Positions 31,067-37,107 of a stretch of DNA of 37,107 nt are shown one piece after another (the stretch's first letter is position 1; each line of letters begins with the position of its first letter). The position numbers and the translations under genes were made by a program. Location: positions 1-37,107 of the forward strand of contig JACRKZ010000120.1 in NCBI GenBank assembly GCA_016235455.1. The letters run 5' to 3'. The DNA is from Armatimonadota bacterium. GTDB lineage: Bacteria; Armatimonadota; UBA10988. The notes beneath the pieces were generated by a model. It did not search any database and was not told the origin of the DNA. It saw nothing but the letters and a program-made list of their open reading frames with translations.

Positions 31067-32317
31067 ATGTCCATCAGCGCAGCTGACCGCGGGATCATCC
31101 GCCGCCTGGCCGGCGAAGTGGCCGAGATCGCCGCCCTGCCCTGTCACCAGCAGACCGCCGACCTGTGGCGCCGGCTCAACGACCGCCAGCCCGTGCGCCC
31201 CATGGTCTGGATCAACGAGCTGCCCTGGCACGAGCTCAACGTCGACGACGAGCTGACGCTGTGCTGTGAGGACAGCTTCTGTCGCGGCGTCGAGGGGCAG
31301 TTGCGCGCCACGCTCTATGAGTGGCGCCATCTGCCCGCGGACATGATCGTCGAGCCGTGGTTCGCCAACCCGCTGGTCATCCGCGACAGCGGCTTCGGCA
31401 TCCATCAGGAAGGCCGGCTGCTGTCGCAGGGCGAGGCCGGCGCCATCTACAGCCATGAGTTCGCCAAGCAGATCCACACGCTGGCCGACGTGGCCAAGAT
31501 CCGCGACCCCGAGCTGAGCCTGGACGAAGAGGCCACCGCCCGCGGCCACGCCGCGCTCGACAGCCTGCTGGGCGACCTGCTGCCGGTGCGCGACCTGGGC
31601 GTGGTGCATGTCTGGTTCGCGCCGTGGGACGAGCTGATCCGCTGGTACGGCGTGGAGCCGGCCATGCTCGACCTGGCCATCAACCCCGAGCTGGTCCACG
31701 CCTGCATGGACCGCCTGGTAGGCGCCTACCTGTCGCGCCTGCGCCAGTGGCGCGAACTGGGCGTGCTCGACCAGACCGCGGGCAACTACCGCGTCGGCTC
31801 GGGCGGGCTGGGCTACATCTCCGGCCTGCCCCAGCACGCCGGCCCGCGACAGGTCGTGGGCACCCAGGACCAATGGGGCTGTGCCACGGCCCAGATCTTC
31901 TCCGAGGTCTCGCCGGCCATGCACGAAGCCTTCGCGCTGCAGTACGAGCGGCGCTGGCTGGCCGAGTTCGGCGTGACCTACTACGGCTGCTGCGAGCCGC
32001 TGCACCTGAAGCTGGGCATCCTCGACAGCGTGCCCAACCTCCGCAAGATCAGCATGAGCCCGAAGGCCGACATGGCCTCCGCGGTAGACCAGGTGGGCGA
32101 CCGCTACGTGCTGAGCCACAAGCCCAACCCCGCGGTCTTCGCCTGGGACCACTGGGACCTGGACCAGGCCCGGCGCGCCTTGACCGAGGAGCTGGCCAAG
32201 GCACAGGGCGTGGCGGTGGAGATCATCATGAAGGATGTGTCCACGCTGCGGCATGAGCCGCGGCGGGTGTGGGAATGGGCGCGGATGGCCAAGGATGTGG
32301 CGGAGGGGCTAAGCTAG
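31067..32317 (+). CDS. UroD-superfamily protein (corrinoid methyltransferase-related)
   Basis: This 416-aa cytoplasmic protein is from a UroD-like branch common in anaerobic and polysaccharide-degrading bacteria. Its shared features are RPMVWINELPWHEL, ELTLCCEDSFCRGVE, the segment VVHVWFAPWDELIRWYG, a second half with ISGLPQHAGP and TYYGCCEPLHLKLGIL, and RKISMSPKAD near the C-terminus. Paired Cys and His residues could bind zinc or a corrinoid-linked substrate. AGGAGG at 31055-31060, 6 bases before the ATG, is the strongest ribosome site in the window. It has no corrinoid protein next to it, but the operon at 15034-19536 could supply one. Its final 105 bp are repeated downstream at 32899-33003. 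Its biochemical role is unproven. Confidence 0.75.
   Translation: MSISAADRGIIRRLAGEVAEIAALPCHQQTADLWRRLNDRQPVRPMVWINELPWHELNVDDELTLCCEDSFCRGVEGQLRATLYEWRHLPADMIVEPWFANPLVIRDSGFGIHQEGRLLSQGEAGAIYSHEFAKQIHTLADVAKIRDPELSLDEEATARGHAALDSLLGDLLPVRDLGVVHVWFAPWDELIRWYGVEPAMLDLAINPELVHACMDRLVGAYLSRLRQWRELGVLDQTAGNYRVGSGGLGYISGLPQHAGPRQVVGTQDQWGCATAQIFSEVSPAMHEAFALQYERRWLAEFGVTYYGCCEPLHLKLGILDSVPNLRKISMSPKADMASAVDQVGDRYVLSHKPNPAVFAWDHWDLDQARRALTEELAKAQGVAVEIIMKDVSTLRHEPRRVWEWARMAKDVAEGLS
32213..32317 (+). repeat. Direct repeat, copy 1: 3' end of the UroD-family gene
   Basis: These 105 bases encode the last 34 residues and stop codon of the UroD-family protein (AVEIIMKDVSTLRHEPRR onward). They recur at 32899-33003 with 5 mismatches by eye (two adjacent in the middle and three near the end). 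Being the native end of the full-length gene, or its replacement, this copy marks the left edge of the bracketed MNT/HEPN segment. Confidence 0.9.
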
Positions 32318-32322
32318 AGAGC

Positions 32323-32637
32323 ATGGAACAGGCCATGACCATCGACCGGCTCCGCCAGACCCTGGAGGAGCACGGCCCGGAGTTGGCGGCGCTCGGCGTG
32401 GCGCGCCTGCAGGTCTTCGGCTCCGTGGCGCGCGGCGAAGCGCGGCCCGACAGCGACGTGGATCTGCTGGTCGAGCTTAGCCGCCGCGTCGGCCTGTTCG
32501 AACTCGTCGGTATCGAGCAGCACCTGGAGGACCTGTTGGCCTGCGAGGTCGACATGGGGCTGTTCGACACGCTGCGCGAGTGGATGAAGCCCGACGTGGA
32601 AAGGGACCGAGTCGATGTCTGGCGAGCCGTGGCGTAA
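32323..32637 (+). CDS. MNT-type minimal nucleotidyltransferase (MntA-like antitoxin)
   Basis: This 104-aa protein has the pol-beta nucleotidyltransferase signature: VFGSVARGEARPDSDVDLLV with GSVARG (33-38) and the metal-binding pair Asp45/Asp47. The third acidic position falls in EVDMGLF (about residue 85). In MntA-HepT toxin-antitoxin pairs, this enzyme transfers AMP groups to the HEPN toxin and silences it. The ATG at 32323 gives MEQAMTIDRL. An internal ATG at 32335 is possible. It starts 5 bases after the UroD stop and overlaps the HEPN frame by 23 bases, typical of coupled MNT/HEPN operons. The pair sits between two copies of the UroD gene tail. Confidence 0.85.
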   Translation: MEQAMTIDRLRQTLEEHGPELAALGVARLQVFGSVARGEARPDSDVDLLVELSRRVGLFELVGIEQHLEDLLACEVDMGLFDTLREWMKPDVERDRVDVWRAVA

Positions 32638-32845
32638 CTGGGCGCGGGACATGCTGGCGGGCAACGACGAGGACGGCTTCCGCGATGCGCATCCCTCGAT
32701 CCCCTGGCGAGCGATTCGCGGCGCGCGCAACAAGGCAGTGCATCAGTACTGGGGGACAGACGCCGGCGTGCTGTGGCTCACGGTGACGCAGAGCCTGCCG
32801 GCGCTGCGGGCAGAGCTGCTGGCGGCGTTGGAGGAGGCGCCCTGA
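32615..32845 (+). CDS. HEPN-domain protein (HepT-like toxin), shortened
   Basis: This 76-aa protein matches the C-terminal half of HepT toxins: HPSIPWRAIRGARNKAVHQYWG, with the Rx4-6H catalytic motif as Arg38-Asn39-x3-His43, then DAGVLWLTVTQSLPALRAEL. HepT proteins are usually around 110-140 aa. Here the N-terminus reads WRNWARDMLAGNDEDGF and then jumps directly to the PW motif, so roughly 30-40 residues of the first helices appear to be missing. The protein may be an inactive remnant or a genuinely short variant. It overlaps the MNT gene by 23 bases. HEPN toxins cleave RNA. Activity here is uncertain. Confidence 0.75.
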   Translation: MSGEPWRNWARDMLAGNDEDGFRDAHPSIPWRAIRGARNKAVHQYWGTDAGVLWLTVTQSLPALRAELLAALEEAP

Positions 32846-32898
32846 ACGGCGACCATGGAGCGCGCTACCCGTGGATGCAGCCGAATGTGGCAGGCTGC

Positions 32899-33003
32899 GC
32901 GGTGGAGATCATCATGAAGGATGTGTCCACCGTGCGGCATGAGCCGCGGCGGGTGTGGGAATGGGCGCGGATGGCCAAGGATGTGGCGGAGGGGTTGGGC
33001 TAG
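32899..33003 (+). repeat. Direct repeat, copy 2: orphan duplicate of the UroD gene tail
   Basis: This copy is 100/105 identical by eye to 32213-32317, in the same orientation and in frame, and ends in its own TAG. It is preceded by a short unrelated stretch (32846-32898) that lacks the rest of the UroD gene, so it cannot encode a working enzyme. Its final CTAG (33000-33003) also supplies the stop codon of the convergent NACHT gene. It could be the original 3' end of the UroD gene displaced by an insertion, or the tail of a deleted paralogue. Confidence 0.9.
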
Positions 33004-36000
33004 GCGCCCTCGTCTTCCGGCCAGATCTCCTCGATGGGGATGGGCGGCTCCATCTCCTCCAGGTAGGGCAGCTCCTCGCCGAGCAGGTCGTCGAGCGTGA
33101 CGACGCTACCGTCTCCCATCCACACGTCGCCGCGAACGGTGTACTTGAGGCCCCATTGCACCTCGTCGGGCAGGTCCGTGGGTGGGTTCTTGGCGCAGCC
33201 GACGAGGTAGGCCCGGTCGTCGGCCGTGGAGATGCCCGCGATGTGATTGGCCAGGGCGTGCCACATCGGATGCGCGACCCGCAGGGCGACCGCGATGCAG
33301 TCATCTGCTCGGCCCAGGCCGACTCGCTCCAGAGTGGTCTGGCCGAACCGCTTGGCACAAGCCGAAGCTACAAGATCCGCTTCGCCAGAGGAGCAGTGCT
33401 CTGCCGGCAGGCCCGCGCAAAACGCGTGAACCGACATGGCAATCGGCCCGCGCGCCAGTATGGCCAGGGCATCGTAGGTGCCGCGCCACTCGCCCAAGCC
33501 CCCCAGAATCTCGGAGCTCCACCTGGACCGTAGCGTACCGTCGGCTTGGCCTCTGATGGCCCCTGCACGGGTTAGGGCCCATCGCGTAACATCATCAGCG
33601 ATGCCAGCGGTCTCGTAGTCCGAGGTGATCTCCAGCGCGATCAGCGCCGCGTAGTCCTCTAGCACAGTGAGATCGCGAGATGGCCAGATCAGCCTGCGCA
33701 TGAACGGCTCACGGCGAAGACACTCTGATAGTCTGCGGACTCGGTCGAACTGGTAGGGGCGTCCGGGTCCTGGGCGCCACCCAAGTATGTCCCCGGGCTC
33801 TCTTGTGTCAAAAGGCAGCAGTCTCTCCACACCGATGCGCTGGCTATAGCGAGCGACGCATTCGGTTACGTTGCGCGGTGCACCAAGCGAAGCCACGACC
33901 TGCGCGGCCAGCCCTGCAGTTCTGCGACTCGACGGCCAGGCCTGCAGAAGGCCAGCGTTGCCGTTGGGCCACATCGGCGCAAAGAACGCGAGCGTTCGAC
34001 CGACGGCCAAAGACTCCTCCGAAGGGCCAGCGCCATCCAGGTCTCGTCCCGCTCTGACAACGAAGGACCACGTTGGCGGCGGCTCAAGGCCGAGCCCCAG
34101 GGCTTCTCGGCACCACTGCGCAACCCTCTGCCACGCGAGCCATGTCATTCTATGCGCTCGATGAGAGAGTGTGTTGCCAACCAATGATCGGCGTCGGGTC
34201 TGCACGCTAGCAGACCACGCAGCCGCGCAGTACTCGGCCCCAGCCGGCCAGCCGTCGTTCAGTTCGCGCACCCACTCGTCCACCCAGCACGCCAGGTCTT
34301 GATGCGTGCCGGCACCGTCGGCCAGGATCGCACCGAAGAGCGCTCGCTGCTCCGGAAGCTCCGAGCCCAGCGAACTCACTCGGCCCACGCTGGTTCTGTT
34401 CATGATCCCGGCCCACAGGCGTAGCGTCTCCCACCAGTCCATGTTCTCAGCCAAATGGCGGAACGCCGAGCCGCGAGCCGCCGCGCCGTCATGGGCCGCG
34501 TTGAGATGAACTGCCGTAAGGTACTCCTGGAAACCAATGTGGGCGAAATGGAGCGCTCCATCGGGGCTGTCGGCGAGTATGCCCGCCCGCTCGACGAGCC
34601 AGCAGACGAAGCGTTGGCATTGGCCGGCGCTCCAGCCTAGCAAGGATAGATGCCGAGTAACGACATCGGGCGAGCTCATCACGTGCCGTCTGGAAGCACC
34701 CCGGTAACCATCAGTCTGCAGTCCGTAGGCGAGCATCGCCGTCGCGCGCAGTCGCTCTTCCGCGTCGTCCGGCCGCCAATACCGGCCGCTGGGCGTCCGA
34801 ACGCCCTCAGAGCCATACTCGGCGGGCAGCGCATTGAGAAGGCTCGCGACGCACGTCTCGTAGAGCGCGACGCGTGTATCAGGGAGCGAGTGGTATCGCG
34901 CATACGTCAGCGCCAACGTGAGCGTGAGTGGTCTGCGAGAGAGGCCGGTCACGGCAGCTGATGCCGTCTGTACAGCCTCAAACCGCGCGATAAACGCGCA
35001 TCGGCCGTCTTCGTCGTCGGCGTAGAGCGCAGCCGCACTTCGCTTCGTGAGAGAGTCAACCTCCTCGTTGTTTAGGGGCATCACCTCCCGGACATCGAAG
35101 ACGTGCGGATCAAAGCAGAGTTGGCTGACGGCTGTCCGGCTAGTCACCACAACCCGCAGACGTGGACAGCGCTTCATGAGTACGTGCAAGGCTTCGAGCA
35201 CTTCGGCGCTCAACTCGCCCAGTTCGTCCCACCCATCGGCGAGCAAGACCGGCACGGGGCCGGTCTCGGCTCGCAGCGCAGTCTCGACAAGCTCGGACAG
35301 TCCTGGGCCGGCGTACGCACTGACCCAGTCCCGCAGCCAAGAGGACAGGTCTCGGATCGGGTCCTCGGCTGTGCGGTCCCAGCGGGCAGCCACACTGCGT
35401 AGTTCGAGTAGCATCGGTAGGCAGCGCTCGTCACGAAGGAGCTGTCGGAACGTGTAGCGAGCCCACGTTGTCTTCCCACTGCCGGCAGGCCCCACGATGA
35501 GCAGGTGGCGTTCGAGGTCGAGCACACCGCCCGGCAGCAGGACTGAGCCACCGTCACCTTTGGCGCCGCCACCGCCGTCGCTTAGGCGCAGGGGCACGTA
35601 CATCCTGTCGAGTCGTGCCTCTACTTGCCCCGATGCTGCATCACCGGCCGACTCGGAGCCCAACGGCAACCTGACGAACTCCCCGTAGCCGCCCAGGCGG
35701 CGCCGGTACTGTGCCAACCACTCGCCGCTTGTGTCTGCGGTTGTGACGGGCCGGCCGCTGGCCGGCTCCGGCGAGGTGGGCGCCGAAGGAACGGCTATTG
35801 CCACCCGGCTCTCGCTACGAGCCGATGGTGCGGTGGCCAGCAGGGCCTCGGTCTCGCCTCGTTGGTAGCCCCCTCGGCGGACATCCACCGTGGTGCTGAG
35901 CAGCGGATTGTAGCAGAGCGGCAGTCGCCGGCATCGCGACGTTGCGCGATCGAGGTGAATAACGTGGAACGTGTGCTCTGCTTTCAACGCCAACTCATCT

Positions 36001-36908
36001 CTGCCCCCCGTCAGCCTACCAGTGCCGAGCATTTGCAGCACACCAGGGCCGTCCTGCCAGTTCCATGGCACAGCGCTGGACTGGTGCTGGTGCCCATGTA
36101 GCACCAACTGCGCCCTCGCTTGGCCGACGACTTGCAGCAAGTAGTCTGCGTTGTCTATGCCCACCAAGTCAGCGACGAGCTTCGCGCGCTGCTCTTCGCT
36201 CAGCTGGCGCTGACACAAGTCGGCGGTCATCTGGCCCCTCAGGGGCTCTGGTACCGACGCCGGATTGTGGTGGAGCGCCACCAAGCGCACCGTCTCCTCG
36301 TTCCGACCCACCCAGTTGTCGAGCAGCGCCTGCATCTGCTGCTCGGAGACCGAACCGACGTGGTCGCCGTCCATGTGCGTCTCGCGTTCGCAGGAGTTCA
36401 CCAGCGCAACGCTCAGGCCCAAGTCGTCGAAGGCCACTACCTTGCCGCCCGACGGCAGTTCCGACTGGACAGCCCACTGTTCGCGACCGAGGAAGGAGGC
36501 GAGAAACACATCATATTCGCCGAACTTGCGCGCAGAAAGGTCTGCGCGCACCTTGTCCTCAGTGGATCTGTCGTAGGTAACATCCACCCAGGCGCGTGCG
36601 CATTCGTACCAGGACACATCGTGATTCCCAGGAACAAATACAAACTTTCCTCGCGACAACTTCCACCTACCAGCCAACTCCTCGTAGAACTCCTTGGCCT
36701 GCATGTATTCGGAACGATTGCTGGTCATGGCGACATCGCCGGTGGTGACCACGATGTCCGGCAACTGGACACCAAGCTCGCGGCACGCCCCGGCAGCGGC
36801 GTCGGCAACCAGCTTGCCAAGGACCCCCGGCGCATGCCCGGTCTGTGTATCCATGCCCCCGAAATGCAGATCCGAGAGATGCAGTATCGTGATGTCCGGC
36901 CGTGCCAT
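33000..36908 (-). CDS. Metallophosphoesterase-NACHT NTPase fusion (STAND, candidate defence protein)
   Basis: This 1302-aa protein has no signal peptide or clear membrane segment. Residues 1-300 form a calcineurin-like phosphoesterase with all metal motifs: SDLHFG (Asp13, His15), TTGDVA (Asp58), VPGNHD (Asn95, His96), ALHHNP (His213/214) and LHGHQHQ (His273, His275). After a linker (about 360-440), a NACHT ATPase has Walker A GPAGSGKT (473-480), Walker B VLLADGWDEL (Asp558 to Leu563), sensor-like VVVTSRT, RRPLTLTLALTYARYHSLPD and the winged-helix motif HFAHIGFQEYL (about 787). Residues 800-1302 are helical without a recognised family and may sense the trigger. NACHT proteins with N-terminal effectors are known in antiphage defence. 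The frame is uninterrupted, and its G+C looks lower than that of its neighbours. Confidence 0.85.
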   Translation of the reverse strand: MARPDITILHLSDLHFGGMDTQTGHAPGVLGKLVADAAAGACRELGVQLPDIVVTTGDVAMTSNRSEYMQAKEFYEELAGRWKLSRGKFVFVPGNHDVSWYECARAWVDVTYDRSTEDKVRADLSARKFGEYDVFLASFLGREQWAVQSELPSGGKVVAFDDLGLSVALVNSCERETHMDGDHVGSVSEQQMQALLDNWVGRNEETVRLVALHHNPASVPEPLRGQMTADLCQRQLSEEQRAKLVADLVGIDNADYLLQVVGQARAQLVLHGHQHQSSAVPWNWQDGPGVLQMLGTGRLTGGRDELALKAEHTFHVIHLDRATSRCRRLPLCYNPLLSTTVDVRRGGYQRGETEALLATAPSARSESRVAIAVPSAPTSPEPASGRPVTTADTSGEWLAQYRRRLGGYGEFVRLPLGSESAGDAASGQVEARLDRMYVPLRLSDGGGGAKGDGGSVLLPGGVLDLERHLLIVGPAGSGKTTWARYTFRQLLRDERCLPMLLELRSVAARWDRTAEDPIRDLSSWLRDWVSAYAGPGLSELVETALRAETGPVPVLLADGWDELGELSAEVLEALHVLMKRCPRLRVVVTSRTAVSQLCFDPHVFDVREVMPLNNEEVDSLTKRSAAALYADDEDGRCAFIARFEAVQTASAAVTGLSRRPLTLTLALTYARYHSLPDTRVALYETCVASLLNALPAEYGSEGVRTPSGRYWRPDDAEERLRATAMLAYGLQTDGYRGASRRHVMSSPDVVTRHLSLLGWSAGQCQRFVCWLVERAGILADSPDGALHFAHIGFQEYLTAVHLNAAHDGAAARGSAFRHLAENMDWWETLRLWAGIMNRTSVGRVSSLGSELPEQRALFGAILADGAGTHQDLACWVDEWVRELNDGWPAGAEYCAAAWSASVQTRRRSLVGNTLSHRAHRMTWLAWQRVAQWCREALGLGLEPPPTWSFVVRAGRDLDGAGPSEESLAVGRTLAFFAPMWPNGNAGLLQAWPSSRRTAGLAAQVVASLGAPRNVTECVARYSQRIGVERLLPFDTREPGDILGWRPGPGRPYQFDRVRRLSECLRREPFMRRLIWPSRDLTVLEDYAALIALEITSDYETAGIADDVTRWALTRAGAIRGQADGTLRSRWSSEILGGLGEWRGTYDALAILARGPIAMSVHAFCAGLPAEHCSSGEADLVASACAKRFGQTTLERVGLGRADDCIAVALRVAHPMWHALANHIAGISTADDRAYLVGCAKNPPTDLPDEVQWGLKYTVRGDVWMGDGSVVTLDDLLGEELPYLEEMEPPIPIEEIWPEDEGA

Positions 36909-37050
36909 GAACCATCGCCCCCGCTAGCCAGCGCGATGGTAGCACAACCAGATGCGCCGCGCACACCCCCCAACAACACGAACCGGACCGGCCGACGCAG
37001 CGCGTCGACCAGCCCGGCTCGGTCTATATCGGTCTGTAACCGCTAGCGGG

Positions 37051-37107
37051 TCACAGGGCCTCGCTGTCGGCCTCACCCGTGCGGATGCGGACGATGCGCT
37101 CGAGAGG
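37051..37107 (-). CDS. Partial CDS, C-terminal end, product unknown
   Basis: On the minus strand the window edge opens a frame of 18 codons ending in TGA at 37051-37053, reading PLERIVRIRTGEADSEAL. The Arg/Ile- and Glu/Asp-containing tail and the codon bias fit a real gene end, but it is too short to identify. The 142 bases between it and the NACHT gene hold only a small CCGCTAGCGG palindrome (37040-37049). Confidence 0.4.
   Translation of the reverse strand, partial: PLERIVRIRTGEADSEAL

Noticed and set aside
32773..33003. A 76-codon frame reading through the second UroD tail
   Set aside because: Its first half is an out-of-frame shadow of the HEPN gene, and only the duplicated tail resembles protein. 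It is treated as repeat or gene fragment rather than a gene.
36120..37046. A 308-codon plus-strand frame opposite the phosphoesterase domain
   Set aside because: It is antisense to a region with intact metal-binding motifs of the phosphoesterase, and nothing recognisable is encoded.
37040..37049. CCGCTAGCGG palindrome as a terminator
   Set aside because: The arms are only five bases with no loop and no following T-run.

Overview
The window is about 37 kb of very G+C-rich bacterial DNA, densely coded on both strands with short intergenic gaps. The gene repertoire includes a DUF1080 secreted protein, a GH106 rhamnosidase-like enzyme, an NPCBM/GH27 alpha-galactosidase, an FG-GAP repeat secretome protein, several UroD/corrinoid methyltransferase-type proteins, an oxygen-sensitive glycyl radical enzyme and a BTAD/STAND/TPR regulator. 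Together these suggest an uncultured, at least partly anaerobic polysaccharide degrader from a lineage such as Armatimonadota, Planctomycetota, Lentisphaerota or Chloroflexota. This placement is inferred from gene content. There is no rRNA or other phylogenetic marker in the window.

Layout. 1-117: tail of a transposase. 240-3760: argD-like aminotransferase, a striking intergenic palindrome built from 9-bp repeats, then a sugar ABC permease and its lipoprotein binding protein (no ATPase gene). 3813-7117: GH106 gene split by a frameshift. 7119-10991 (minus): a 1290-aa regulator with BTAD, cyclase-like, NB-ARC and TPR parts. 11135-15060 (plus): beta-carbonic anhydrase, a Clp-like AAA+ protein whose second ATPase domain has lost its nucleotide-binding motifs, and a cysteine synthase-family enzyme. 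15034-19536 (minus): a four-gene, overlap-coupled operon of corrinoid protein, UroD-family methyltransferase, DUF1638 protein and hybrid histidine kinase. 19716-20750 (minus): DUF1080 protein with a terminator hairpin behind it. 20896-24032 (plus): glycyl radical enzyme and its activase, overlapping by ATGA. 24046-26562 (minus): secreted FG-GAP protein with an HEVCH metallopeptidase-like motif. 26708-32317 (plus): a 565-aa unknown protein, a DUF1361 membrane protein, an NPCBM/He_PIG/GH27 alpha-galactosidase and a second UroD-family protein.

32213-36908 is the most interesting part. The last 105 bp of the second UroD gene are repeated (100/105 identical by eye) 686 bp downstream. The two copies bracket a small MNT nucleotidyltransferase/HEPN pair. 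Directly against the second copy, in convergent orientation, ends a 1302-aa protein that joins an N-terminal calcineurin-like metallophosphoesterase to a NACHT NTPase. This looks like a small acquired conflict/defence island docked at the 3' end of a metabolic gene. A candidate antiphage system is an inference from architecture and context only.

Functionally, the window mixes carbohydrate capture and hydrolysis, one-carbon (corrinoid) and radical anaerobic metabolism, housekeeping amino-acid genes, multi-domain signalling proteins and the defence-like island. No tRNA, rRNA, CRISPR array or convincing riboswitch was seen.
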